A stretch of 64,000 nt of DNA, taken from contig CP169086.1 of NCBI GenBank assembly GCA_041890495.1, forward strand, positions 4,340,001 to 4,404,000, in the 5' to 3' direction. This DNA comes from Escherichia boydii (GTDB lineage Bacteria > Pseudomonadota > Gammaproteobacteria > Enterobacterales > Enterobacteriaceae). The notes under the pieces are model-generated. The model was not told where the DNA came from, did no database searches, and worked only from the letters and a program-made list of their open reading frames with translations. Below, in pieces: positions 18,269 through 27,343 of this stretch (positions within the stretch are counted from its first letter, which is position 1; each line of letters opens with the position of its first letter). The position numbers and the translations under genes were made by a program.

Positions 18269-18699
18269 ATCCCTTCCTCGGCAGGGGCTTCCTCGCGACA
18301 GCGGCCTAACTCGTCCACCAGACTGGTCAGCCCACGATGTCCACACTCCAGTGCCTGTACACGGAATTCTTCACCGCTTAACCCTTCGCGCTCCAGCACC
18401 ATCTCCAGTAGCAGTTGCAAATTGGTGCCGGTGATCACTTCACAGCCCGGTTTTTGCATCGCCAGCGTTGAAGCTACGCGAAACGGCGTGCCGCCCAGCA
18501 AATCCGTCAGAAAAACAATGCCGTCTTCACAATCCAGTTGGGCGATGGCCTCTTCAAGCTGCGATGTAAGCAGCGCGGTGCTTGAGGTTTCCGGAAAATC
18601 GATGGCGATAAACTGCGATTGCTCACCGAGAATTTGCTTCATTGCTTTTTCCATGCCGCTGGCAAACCCGCCATGCCCTGTCAAAATAATACTTAACAT
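18265..18699 (-). CDS. agaF: AgaF, PTS EIIA component for N-acetylgalactosamine
   Basis: Mannose-family EIIA of 144 residues. The phosphorylated histidine is in L-T-G-H-G-G-F at His9. It passes phosphate from HPr to AgaV. It lies 18 bases after agaE and overlaps the agaA start by four bases. K-12 lacks agaE and agaF, but other E. coli strains have them, and this sequence reads as that E. coli type. A block switch to agaA lies at about 18.27 kb. Confidence 0.9.
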   Translation of the reverse strand: MLSIILTGHGGFASGMEKAMKQILGEQSQFIAIDFPETSSTALLTSQLEEAIAQLDCEDGIVFLTDLLGGTPFRVASTLAMQKPGCEVITGTNLQLLLEMVLEREGLSGEEFRVQALECGHRGLTSLVDELGRCREEAPAEEGI

Positions 18700-18716
18700 C
18701 TAATACCTCATTGTAT

Positions 18717-19595
18717 TTAAAGGAAATGGCAGAATTTACCGACGATGCCGAGAACCACGGTAACTGCAATCAGACGCAGCGGACTCCAGCCGCGGCGTAC
18801 CAACCAAAACATGGTCAGGGTGTAGACCAACGGTAAGAAGGCCGGCATCAGTTTGTCGATAACATCAGCCTGTAACTTAACCACTGCGTCGCCCGCCGTG
18901 ATTTCCAGCGTGGTGCTTAAACGAACATAGGTTGCCACCAGCGCACCGATTACCGTCATCCCAACGATAGACGCAGCATGGCCGACTTTTTTGGTATTCG
19001 CTTTAATCAGTGGAATCGCCGCCACGCCCATGCGGTAAGCATAATGCGCCAGACCAAAACGCAGCCCCAGGTGTACCACGTTGAACAGCACAATAAAGAC
19101 GACTGCGCCAAGAATGGAGCCTTGCAATGCCAGACTGGCTCCAATCCCGCCACAAATCGGCAGTAGCGTTAGCCAGAACATTGCATCGCCAATCCCGCCG
19201 AGCGGCGCACCGACGGCAATTTTGGTGCTCTGAATACTGTTAACGTCCTGCTTAGAACGCTCCATCGCAAGGATAATGCCGATAACAAATGTCACCAGAA
19301 ACGGATGGGTATTGAAGAAACCCATATGCCCCTTCATGGCGCGCGCCAGGTCGCGTTTATTAGTGTGGATCTTTTTCAGAGCAGGCAGCAGACCGTACAA
19401 CCAGCCAGAAGCCTGCATACGTTCGTAGTTAAAAGACGCTTGTAACAGCATGGAACGCCAGGCGACGCGGTTGATATCTTTTTTCGTCAGCTCCGCGCCA
19501 ATGTTCTGATCTTCATACACGTTTTCATTGACGCCAGTCAGCAATGTTTCTTCGTTTTCACTGACGTTCGGCAGGGTGGTTTGATTAGATGCCAT
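18717..19595 (-). CDS. agaE: AgaE, PTS EIID component for N-acetylgalactosamine
   Basis: Mannose-family EIID membrane component of 292 residues with the family features WRSMLLQASFNYERMQ (about 50-65) and the G-rich segment GAPLGGIGDAMFW (about 130-142). C-terminal hydrophobic helices follow. The ATG at 19595 is used; an upstream TTG would add two residues. Its start overlaps the end of agaW by 11 bases. With AgaW it forms the membrane channel. Confidence 0.92.
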   Translation of the reverse strand: MASNQTTLPNVSENEETLLTGVNENVYEDQNIGAELTKKDINRVAWRSMLLQASFNYERMQASGWLYGLLPALKKIHTNKRDLARAMKGHMGFFNTHPFLVTFVIGIILAMERSKQDVNSIQSTKIAVGAPLGGIGDAMFWLTLLPICGGIGASLALQGSILGAVVFIVLFNVVHLGLRFGLAHYAYRMGVAAIPLIKANTKKVGHAASIVGMTVIGALVATYVRLSTTLEITAGDAVVKLQADVIDKLMPAFLPLVYTLTMFWLVRRGWSPLRLIAVTVVLGIVGKFCHFL

Positions 19596-20364
19596 CTTCA
19601 AATTCCTCTTTCTGTGCCGCAGGTTGAGTCGGTTCAGGAGATTTACGCAGCAGGTCGATCAGCGCCATCGCCAGCGCAGCGGCAGCAATAGCCAGCACCG
19701 GTAACTTGAGCCAGGCTGCGGCAACAAAGCCCAGGATGAAGTAGGGGATGTAGACGTTTTTCATCATGATTTTCAGCAGCACGGCAAAACCGATTGCTGG
19801 CATGATGCCGCCCGCGACGCCGAGGCCGTCGATTAATCGTTGCGGCAGGACATCAATGATGGTTTTTGCATGTTCCGCGCCGAAGTAGATAGGCAGGAAA
19901 GCGCAGAGAAAATAGAAAGTGCCGAGTGCCAGCAGTGCCAGATAGTTCACGCGTTCAATGCCGCGAGTATCGGCGTTCTCCGCCATCCGGTCGCAGCGAG
20001 ACATCACGCCGGACATCACCGAGAACAGGAAGGTAATCCCCATCTGTACTGCGACAGCGAAAGGTACGGCGACACCGACTGCGACATCGGGTTTCACGCC
20101 AGTAGTAATGGCAAACGCCGTGCCGACGATAGTACCGATAATCACGTTAGGCGGCTGTGCGCCCGCCAGCGGGGCCAGCCCCATCCACACCAGTTCCAGC
20201 GTACCGCCGGTTAAAATTCCGGTATGCAGATCGCCAAGTACCAGCCCGACCAACGGGCCGAGGACCACCGGGCGGTGCATATGTGTTAGGCCGTTAAACA
20301 TATCCAGGCCAGCGATAAAGGCGATAATGCCCAACGCAAATGCCTGCAACAGGCTGATTTCCAT
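19585..20364 (-). CDS. agaW: AgaW, PTS EIIC component for N-acetylgalactosamine
   Basis: Mannose-family EIIC of 259 residues with several membrane segments and the family signature GGTLELVWMGLAPLAGAQPPN at about residues 53-73 (given here only as landmark positions). It is intact and full-length, while in K-12 the agaVW region is followed by a deletion. It lies 10 bases after agaV, as part of kbaZ-agaVWEFA. Confidence 0.92.
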   Translation of the reverse strand: MEISLLQAFALGIIAFIAGLDMFNGLTHMHRPVVLGPLVGLVLGDLHTGILTGGTLELVWMGLAPLAGAQPPNVIIGTIVGTAFAITTGVKPDVAVGVAVPFAVAVQMGITFLFSVMSGVMSRCDRMAENADTRGIERVNYLALLALGTFYFLCAFLPIYFGAEHAKTIIDVLPQRLIDGLGVAGGIMPAIGFAVLLKIMMKNVYIPYFILGFVAAAWLKLPVLAIAAAALAMALIDLLRKSPEPTQPAAQKEEFEDGI

Positions 20365-20374
20365 GATGAATCCC

Positions 20375-20848
20375 TCAAAGTAATTTAAAGAGGTCCACAG
20401 CAGGCTCTGTCGGGACGCCCTGAACGAAGCATTCCACCCCAGCGGCTTTCAGGTCGTTAAATGCTGCGATATCGCCCGCATCCACAGAAACCGTTTTGGC
20501 GATTTGTTGTTTGCCATTGGCGTAGTGCATATTGCCAACGTTAATGCGATTCACCGGAACGCCACCTTTCACCAGCGTCAGGAAATCGGCGGGTGTTTTA
20601 CAAACCAGCAGGATTTTCTGTCGATCGGCGGCGCGATGAATGTTGTCGATAACTTTTTGCAGCGTCCAGAAACGTACGGCGATCCCTTCTGCTAGTACCA
20701 TTTCCATCAGGTTTTGTTGTACCGGATCTTCGGCAACCTCATCGTTGGCTACCAGCACCAGATTTGCCCCCGCAAATCCGACCCATTGAACGCCGACCTG
20801 ACCGTGAATCAAGCGTTCATCAATCCGGCTTAAAACAATATTTGGTAT
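20375..20848 (-). CDS. agaV: AgaV, PTS EIIB component for N-acetylgalactosamine, start codon lost
   Basis: Mannose-family EIIB of 157 residues. The phosphorylated histidine is in R-L-I-H-G-Q-V near residue 15. The frame is open through the whole protein, but the expected ATG is ATA at 20846-20848. ATA is a poor start; the next candidate, TTG at 20812, would remove most of the active-site loop. The adjacent kbaZ end is also damaged within 25 bases, so a local sequence error is likely. Confidence 0.82.
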   Translation of the reverse strand: MPNIVLSRIDERLIHGQVGVQWVGFAGANLVLVANDEVAEDPVQQNLMEMVLAEGIAVRFWTLQKVIDNIHRAADRQKILLVCKTPADFLTLVKGGVPVNRINVGNMHYANGKQQIAKTVSVDAGDIAAFNDLKAAGVECFVQGVPTEPAVDLFKLL

Positions 20849-22149
20849 AGCGTGTTCCTCTTTGTTTTGCTTATGCCTTCACAGGCTGTGTGGTACTGCG
20901 CCAGGATGTCCTGAATATGGTTGATAATGAGTTCCCGTGGCGTTGGCTGCAGCTCGCCGGAGCGAACTTTCACGTACTGCAGCGGCAGATACTGGCTGAT
21001 CAGCGGCAGCGGAATTGGTGAATCCGCCAGATTACGTACCAGATGAGCGAAAGCGTCATCAATCTGGCTGTCCGGCCAGTAATAGCGCACGCGATCCGAG
21101 TAGCTATAACCACGCGCCAGACGACGCGCGTTGCCGTCACCGTGGTAGTGGCTTTGCCAGTATTCCGGGCGGTCGAGCATCACGTCTTCCAGCACCTGAC
21201 GCAGACCAGAACAGGCTTTCGCTGGCACCAGTTCTTCTTCAATCGCCGCCAGAGAGAACAGAGCTTCACGCAGGGCGAAGGTCAGCGCTGGGCCAACTTT
21301 CAGAATGGCAAAGTGGTCAATCACCAGCTGGCGCAGCGATTGCGGCGTTTGATAATCGGTAGAGTGCGCTTCGAAAATCAGCGTTTCGTAGTTTTCGACC
21401 ATCTGGCTTAAGGCGCTCGCTTTGGCGGGCTGATAATCAATAACGTTGGTGTGATCGAATTCGACGCCGGGTTGAACCACCAGGGCAATGATGCGTGGCC
21501 AGATGGCATTCAAACCTTGCTTTTCAAAGGCGTGACGATGGGCTTCCAGCGTGGCGCGGGCGGCATCCGGCGTGGTGACCGCCAGCTCGCTTAAGGTTTC
21601 ATGCGCGCCGCCAGGTACCGGCACTTCGGTACCAATGACATACTCCAGATCGGCTTCGCCAAAGTGTTCAAGACAGGTTTCTTCCGCCACTTTCGCCAGA
21701 CGGGCGGCGCGTTCAGCCACGATGTCATCAGTTAAGGGAATTGGATCGTCCTGACAGGACATGCTGCAATCAAGGTGGATTTTTTTGAATCCTGCCGCAA
21801 CGTAGCTTTTAATCAAATCATCGGCATTGGCCATTGCCTGAGCGGCTGGCAGGTTTTGCCAGCGGTTTGGCCCCAGATGGTCACCACCCAGAATCAACGC
21901 ATCCTGCGGGAAATTCAACGAGTCGGCGAGCTGACAAACAAAGCCGCGAAAATCGGCGGGCGTCATTCCGGTATAACCGCCGAACTGGTCTACCTGATTG
22001 GAGGTTGCTTCAATCAGTAACGGCGTTTGGTTTGCACTGGCGTAGCGGATTGCAGCTTCCAGCACCAGCGGATGTGCGGAACAAACGGCATAAATTGCAT
22101 TTGTTTTGCCCGCTTTGTGCTGTCTCACCATTTCTGTCAGATGTTTCAC
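20830..22149 (-). CDS. kbaZ: KbaZ, tagatose-1,6-bisphosphate aldolase, non-catalytic subunit (read-through end)
   Basis: GatZ/KbaZ-family subunit that stabilises and is needed for full KbaY activity. It starts at GTG 22149 with GAGAGGAAA upstream, as in E. coli. The body reads as E. coli. After YHTACEG, the native CAATAA end has lost two bases, so the frame runs on for 14 foreign residues into agaV and stops at 20830; the native stop would be near 20871. It is the first gene of the aga operon and divergent from agaR. Confidence 0.88.
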   Translation of the reverse strand: MKHLTEMVRQHKAGKTNAIYAVCSAHPLVLEAAIRYASANQTPLLIEATSNQVDQFGGYTGMTPADFRGFVCQLADSLNFPQDALILGGDHLGPNRWQNLPAAQAMANADDLIKSYVAAGFKKIHLDCSMSCQDDPIPLTDDIVAERAARLAKVAEETCLEHFGEADLEYVIGTEVPVPGGAHETLSELAVTTPDAARATLEAHRHAFEKQGLNAIWPRIIALVVQPGVEFDHTNVIDYQPAKASALSQMVENYETLIFEAHSTDYQTPQSLRQLVIDHFAILKVGPALTFALREALFSLAAIEEELVPAKACSGLRQVLEDVMLDRPEYWQSHYHGDGNARRLARGYSYSDRVRYYWPDSQIDDAFAHLVRNLADSPIPLPLISQYLPLQYVKVRSGELQPTPRELIINHIQDILAQYHTACEGISKTKRNTLYQILF

Positions 22150-22398
22150 TTTCCTCTCCAGTTCAGATTACTGCGATATTAATCTTTCGTTTTGTTTCAG
22201 TTGATACTGCGTCATGGTGATATAAAAATAAAACGAAAGATAATAGTTTTCTGATCTGATTCACAAAAGAAACATAATGAAAGGTCACTGAAACGAGAGT
22301 AGCTTGCGTCAATGGGCAAGGTGGGCTTGCATTTGCTTAATAGAAAGGCGTTAATAGGCAAAACGAAATGAAACGAAAGTTTTACGAAAGGACTTACT
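22150..22398. promoter_or_regulatory. agaR / kbaZ divergent control region with AgaR operators
   Basis: Several copies of the TTTCG-type AgaR operator occur: ATCTTTCGTTTTGTTTCAG at about 22182-22200; an inverted copy AAAATAAAACGAAAGAT at about 22225-22241; a weaker one AGAAACATAATGAAAGG at about 22268-22284; and AAACGAAATGAAACGAAAG at about 22361-22379, just before agaR. TGTGAATCAGATCAGA on the minus strand (about 22251-22266) resembles a CRP site. The arrangement fits AgaR repressing both kbaZ and itself. Confidence 0.75.
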
Positions 22399-23201
22399 AT
22401 GAGTAATACCGACGCTTCAGGTGAGAAGCGAGTGACAGGCACCAGCGAGCGACGAGAACAGATCATTCAGCGTCTGCGACAGCAAGGGAGTGTGCAGGTT
22501 AACGATCTGTCGGCATTGTATGGCGTATCTACTGTGACGATCCGCAACGATCTGGCGTTTCTGGAAAAGCAGGGGATCGCTGTGCGTGCCTATGGTGGCG
22601 CGTTGATCTGCGATAGCACGACGCCGTCAGTCGAGCCATCAGTGGAAGATAAAAGCGCACTGAACACCGCGATGAAACGCAGCGTTGCGAAAGCTGCCGT
22701 TGAGTTGATTCAGCCTGGTCATCGGGTGATCCTCGATTCCGGGACCACCACTTTTGAGATTGCTCGTCTGATGCGCAAGCACACTGACGTAATTGCGATG
22801 ACCAACGGTATGAACGTGGCTAATGCGTTGCTGGAAGCGGAAGGCGTTGAGTGCTGATGACCGGCGGGCATTTGCGCCGTCAGTCGCAATCTTTTTACGG
22901 CGATCAGGCTGAGCAATCGCTGCAAAATTACCACTTCGATATGCTGTTTCTTGGTGTAGATGCGATCGATCTGGAGCGCGGCGTCAGCACACATAACGAA
23001 GACGAAGCCCGTCTGAACCGCAAAATGTGCGAGGTGGCAGAGCGCATTATTGTGGTGACGGACTCCAGCAAGTTTAACCGCTCAAGCCTGCATAAAATCA
23101 TTGATACGCAACGGATTGATATGATTATTGTCGATGAAGGTATTCCGGCGGAGAGTCTGGAAGGATTACGGAAAAGTGGGATTGAGGTGGTGTTGGTTTA
23201 A
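22399..23201 (+). pseudogene. agaR: agaR, DeoR-family repressor of the aga genes, frameshifted
   Basis: AgaR represses the GalNAc/galactosamine operons and is released by phosphorylated amino sugar. The N-terminal helix-turn-helix ([13 protein letters not shown], then [17 protein letters not shown], about residues 19-52) and the DeoR sensor domain ([10 protein letters not shown]) are intact. One base is missing near 22853: GAGTTGCTG in E. coli is GAGTGCTG here, which splits the gene after EAEGVE. The second part resumes at [10 protein letters not shown] and ends in a C-terminus unlike K-12. A true loss would derepress the operon, but a base-calling error is more likely. Confidence 0.85.
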
Positions 23202-23208
23202 GTTTTTT

Positions 23209-23244
23209 ACCCTCTCCCCTGGGGGGAGAGGGCAGGGTGAGGGG
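23209..23244. repeat. CCCTCTCC palindromic repeat between convergent genes
   Basis: CCCTCTCCCC and GGGGAGAGGG form a hairpin, followed by AGGGTGAGGGG. It is one of five related copies in the window. Here it lies between the agaR and garD 3' ends and could act as a two-way terminator. Confidence 0.7.
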
Positions 23245-23247
23245 AAA

Positions 23248-24819
23248 TCACGTCACCGGTGCAGGGTTAAACACCGCCAGCTGGTTGTGTAATCCCCATT
23301 GATCCGAAAAGGTTTTCTTCCGCCCGCTGGCGACATCCAGAATGAAGTGGAACAGCTTCCAGCCCACGTCCTCAATGCTCTCTTCTCCGGTGGCGATGGT
23401 GCCCGCGTTGATATCCATTAAGTCATACCAGCGGTTCGCGAGCGCGGTGCGGGTCGCCATTTTGATCACCGGTACCGCCATCAGACCGTACGGCGTGCCG
23501 CGCCCGGTGGTGAAGACCTGCACCGTAATGCCGGATGCGACCTGCTGCGTACCGCACACAAAATCGCTGGCCGGCGTTGCCGCGTAGATCAGGCCGCGTT
23601 TCGTCGGGCGCTGGCCAGGAGAGAGCACTTCCACAATCGCGCTCTGGCCGGATTTGGCAATGGAGCCGAGGGCTTTTTCCACCACGTTTGCCAGGCCGCC
23701 TTTCTTGTTTCCGGGGGAGGGATTGGCGCTGCGGTCAGTTTTGCCCATATCGAGATAGTTATCGTACCAGGCCATCTCCTCAAGCAGGCGCTTGCCGACC
23801 TCTTCATTAACGGCGCGCGGCGTCAGAAGATGGATGGCGTCACGCACTTCGGTCACCTCGGAGAACATCACCGTGGCGCCGCAGCGAACAAGCAGATCGG
23901 ATGCAAAGCCCACCGCCGGGTTAGCCGTCACGCCGGAGAAGGCATCGCTGCCGCCGCACTGGGTGCCCACAACCAGCTCAGAGGCCGGGCACGTTTCACG
24001 CTGGCGGCGGTTAAGTTTGTCCAGATGACGCTCTGCCACCTGCAGAATATCGTCGACCATTGAGCGGAAACCGACGTGGCGTTCGTCCTGCAGGCGCACG
24101 ATGCTGGCCTCGTCTGCCGGGATGGCTTTGACATCCTCGGTACCCTGAAGCAAACGTTCTGGCTGCAATTTTTCACAGCCGAGGCCAATAACCATCACCT
24201 CGCCGCCAAAGTTCGGGTTCAGGGCGATATTGTGGATGGTCCGGATAGGCACCACGGCAGCGGGCGCGTTAATCGCCACGCCGCAGCCGTAGAGGTGGTT
24301 CAGGCCCACCACTCCGTCGACGTTCGGGTATTTTGGCAACAGATCGCGTTCGATGATTTTCACCACGTAATCCACTACGCCAGCCACGCAGTGCACGCTG
24401 GTGGTAATGCCGAGCAGATTTTTGGTGCCGACGCTGCCGTCCGCATTGCGATAGCCTTCAAAGGTATAGCCTTCCAGCGGGGGAAGCGGCTCCGGCACGC
24501 GGGTTGCCAGCGGAAGCGTGTTCAGCGGCGGCGCTTCCGGCAGCGCCACCAGCGACTCCTCAACCCAGCTTCCCTGCGGAATAGGGCGGACGGCATAGCC
24601 GATGACTTCACCGTAACGCACGATTTCGCTGTTAGCAGGGATATCCACCAGGGCGACTTTATGTCCCTGCGGAACATGCTCAATCAGCTCAAGCCCATCC
24701 GGGAAGCGGGTTCCTGCTTTTAAGCCATTGTCGTTGACGATAATCGCCACGTTATCGGCGTCGTGCACTTTTATATAAAATGCCGTCGGCGGTGCCTGTC
24801 GAATTTCAATGTCGGCCAT
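23248..24819 (-). CDS. garD: GarD, galactarate dehydratase
   Basis: Iron-dependent dehydratase that converts galactarate to 5-keto-4-deoxyglucarate. It has 523 residues, the E. coli length, with an N-terminal SAF-like domain (about 15-95) and the UxaA/GarD catalytic region (GLNHLYGCG, VIGLGCEKLQPERL, QCGGSDAFSG). It differs from K-12 GarD at scattered positions and belongs to the divergent block. It is divergent from garL across a 373-base gap; in K-12 it faces garP instead. CdaR is the expected activator. Confidence 0.94.
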   Translation of the reverse strand: MADIEIRQAPPTAFYIKVHDADNVAIIVNDNGLKAGTRFPDGLELIEHVPQGHKVALVDIPANSEIVRYGEVIGYAVRPIPQGSWVEESLVALPEAPPLNTLPLATRVPEPLPPLEGYTFEGYRNADGSVGTKNLLGITTSVHCVAGVVDYVVKIIERDLLPKYPNVDGVVGLNHLYGCGVAINAPAAVVPIRTIHNIALNPNFGGEVMVIGLGCEKLQPERLLQGTEDVKAIPADEASIVRLQDERHVGFRSMVDDILQVAERHLDKLNRRQRETCPASELVVGTQCGGSDAFSGVTANPAVGFASDLLVRCGATVMFSEVTEVRDAIHLLTPRAVNEEVGKRLLEEMAWYDNYLDMGKTDRSANPSPGNKKGGLANVVEKALGSIAKSGQSAIVEVLSPGQRPTKRGLIYAATPASDFVCGTQQVASGITVQVFTTGRGTPYGLMAVPVIKMATRTALANRWYDLMDINAGTIATGEESIEDVGWKLFHFILDVASGRKKTFSDQWGLHNQLAVFNPAPVT

Positions 24820-25192
24820 TGTTCAGTATTCTCCAGCAAAAAGTCTGATAATAAATTCAGCCATTTTTCTAATGGTAGAAATAAATACGCGGCTTTCAGA
24901 AATAAAGCATGTCAGTAGAATGAATAGCAAAATGTGATCCCGATCGCTTCAGAACCCGTAATCCTTGATTCTGTGCATTAGCGCCCAGTGCTTTGTGCAT
25001 ATGCAAAAAAATTTATCAAAATATAGCGCAATACCTGAGCATTAAAACAATGTGCGGTCGCGAATTGCGTCTTATACTGAATGACGTTTTTATCACGCCA
25101 TAATACGTCAGAATAATAAATATCATACTGGCGCGGTGTCTGAATAAATAAAATGATGCTGAAAAAAGCTGCGGAATAAAAAGGTAAATACG
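24820..25192. promoter_or_regulatory. garD / garL divergent promoter region
   Basis: This AT-rich gap of 373 bases has no coding signal. Two TGTGCAT repeats start at 24972 and 24994, exactly 22 bases apart; the second is part of the palindrome TGCATATGCA. They are candidate CdaR boxes, by position only. A TATACT hexamer at 25073-25078 is a possible -10 element for garL. AAAGGT precedes the garL ATG. In K-12 the garP transporter gene occupies this side. Confidence 0.5.
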
Positions 25193-25963
25193 ATGAATAA
25201 CGCGATCTTCCCGAATAAATTTAAAGCGGCTCTCGCGACGCACCAGATTCAGATTGGCTGCTGGTCCGCGCTGGCAAACCCAATCAGCACCGAAGTGCTG
25301 GGCCTGGCCGGTTTCGACTGGCTGGTGCTGGACGGCGAACATGCGCCGAACGATATCAGCACGTTTATTCCGCAGCTGATGGCGCTGAAAGGTAGCCCCA
25401 GCGCTCCGGTGGTGCGTGTCCCCACCAACGAACCGGTGATTATCAAACGTCTGCTGGATATCGGCTTCTACAACTTCCTGATCCCGTTTGTGGAGACGGA
25501 AGAACAAGCGGCGCTGGCCGTTGCGTCAACGCGCTATCCGCCAGAAGGGATCCGCGGCGTCTCCGTTTCGCACCGCGCCAATATGTTTGGCACCGTGCCG
25601 GACTACTTCGCGCAGTCCAACAGCAACATCACCATTCTGGTTCAGATCGAGAGCCAGCAGGGCGTTGATAACGTCGATGCGATTGCCGCCACCAACGGCG
25701 TGGACGGTATCTTCGTCGGCCCGAGCGATCTGGCTGCCGCCTTTGGCCATCTGGGCAACGCCAGCCACCCTGACGTGCAGCGCGCGATCCAGCACATCTT
25801 TGCCCGCGCTAAAGCACACGGCAAACCGTGCGGCATTCTGGCGCCGGTTGAGGCTGACGCCCGCCGCTATCTGGAGTGGGGAGCCACGTTTGTTGCCGTC
25901 GGCAGCGACCTCGGCGTTTTCCGCTCGGCCACGCAGAAATTAGCCGACGCTTTTAAAAAATAA
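25193..25963 (+). CDS. garL: GarL, 5-keto-4-deoxy-D-glucarate aldolase
   Basis: HpcH/HpaI-type class II aldolase of 256 residues. It splits 5-keto-4-deoxyglucarate into pyruvate and tartronate semialdehyde. The family segments GFDWLVLDGEHAPND (about 39-53), VRVPTNEP, the metal-binding stretch ILVQIES near 150 and FVGPSDLAAA near 176 are present. It is followed by garR after 20 bases. It is the first gene of its operon here, because garP is absent. The sequence is of the divergent type. Confidence 0.93.
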   Translation: MNNAIFPNKFKAALATHQIQIGCWSALANPISTEVLGLAGFDWLVLDGEHAPNDISTFIPQLMALKGSPSAPVVRVPTNEPVIIKRLLDIGFYNFLIPFVETEEQAALAVASTRYPPEGIRGVSVSHRANMFGTVPDYFAQSNSNITILVQIESQQGVDNVDAIAATNGVDGIFVGPSDLAAAFGHLGNASHPDVQRAIQHIFARAKAHGKPCGILAPVEADARRYLEWGATFVAVGSDLGVFRSATQKLADAFKK

Positions 25964-25983
25964 CCATCATTGAGGAAACAGAT

Positions 25984-26874
25984 ATGACGCTGAAAGTGGG
26001 TTTTATTGGGCTGGGGATCATGGGTAAACCAATGAGTAAGAACCTCATCAAAGCGGGTTACTCACTGGTGGTATCCGATCGCAATCCGCAGGCCGTGGCA
26101 GAGGTGATAGCGGCTGGCGCAGAAACGGCCACCACTGCTAAGGCCATTGCCGAGCAGTGCGATGTCATCATCACCATGCTGCCCAACTCCCCGCATGTTA
26201 AAGACGTTGCGCTGGGGGAAAACGGTATTATCGACGGCGCGAAGCCGGGCCTGGTGCTGATTGATATGAGTTCTATTGCGCCGCTCGCAAGCCGTGAAAT
26301 CAGCGAGGCGTTAAAAGCGAAGGGCGTCGATATGCTGGATGCGCCGGTCAGCGGCGGTGAACCAAAAGCGATCGACGGCACGCTGTCGGTGATGGTCGGC
26401 GGCGATAAAGCCGTTTTCGACAGATACTACGACCTGATGAAAGCGATGGCGGGCTCCGTGGTGCACACCGGGGAGATCGGGGCAGGTAACGTGACCAAGC
26501 TGGCAAACCAGGTGATTGTGGCGCTGAACATTGCCGCCATGTCCGAAGCGCTGACGCTGGCAACCAAAGCGGGTGTTAACCCGGACCTTGTCTATCAGGC
26601 CATTCGCGGCGGTCTGGCGGGCAGCACCGTACTGGATGCCAAAGCGCCGATGGTGATGGATCGTAATTTCAAGCCGGGATTCCGCATCGACCTGCACATT
26701 AAAGATCTGGCCAACGCGCTGGATACCTCCCACGGCGTGGGCGCACAGCTGCCGCTGACCGCAGCGGTCATGGAGATGATGCAGGCGCTGCGTGCCGATG
26801 GCCTGGGCACGGCCGATCACAGCGCGATTGCGTGCTACTACGAGAAACTGGCGAAGGTGGAAGTGGCGCGTTAA
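25984..26874 (+). CDS. garR: GarR, tartronate semialdehyde reductase
   Basis: 3-hydroxyisobutyrate-dehydrogenase-family enzyme of 296 residues that reduces tartronate semialdehyde to glycerate. The NAD-binding motif GFIGLGIMGKPM is at about residues 6-17, the substrate-binding DAPVSGGEPKA at about 119-129, and the catalytic lysine in GNVTKLANQ near 173. The glycerate kinase garK that follows in K-12 is missing; rnpB begins 59 bases later. Glycerate would need another kinase, such as one elsewhere in the genome. Confidence 0.94.
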   Translation: MTLKVGFIGLGIMGKPMSKNLIKAGYSLVVSDRNPQAVAEVIAAGAETATTAKAIAEQCDVIITMLPNSPHVKDVALGENGIIDGAKPGLVLIDMSSIAPLASREISEALKAKGVDMLDAPVSGGEPKAIDGTLSVMVGGDKAVFDRYYDLMKAMAGSVVHTGEIGAGNVTKLANQVIVALNIAAMSEALTLATKAGVNPDLVYQAIRGGLAGSTVLDAKAPMVMDRNFKPGFRIDLHIKDLANALDTSHGVGAQLPLTAAVMEMMQALRADGLGTADHSAIACYYEKLAKVEVAR

Positions 26875-26897
26875 TCACGCCTTGCCCACACCTGAGG

Positions 26898-26926
26898 GTG
26901 ACAAGGGCGCGCAAACCCTCTATACT
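26898..26926 (+). promoter_or_regulatory. rnpB promoter
   Basis: GTGACA at 26898-26903 (K-12 has TTGACA) and TATACT at 26921-26926 are separated by 17 bases. The mature RNA begins seven bases after the -10 element. This is the strong P-1 type promoter of E. coli rnpB. Confidence 0.85.
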
Positions 26927-26933
26927 GCGCGCC

Positions 26934-27310
<377 letters not shown>

Positions 27311-27320
27311 GATTTACGTA

Positions 27321-27343
27321 AAAACCCGCTTCGGCGGGTTTTT
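27321..27343 (+). terminator. rnpB intrinsic terminator
   Basis: AAAACCCGC-TTCG-GCGGGTTTTT: a tight GC stem with a TTCG-type loop, followed by a T-run, 10 bases after the mature RNA end. Confidence 0.92.
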
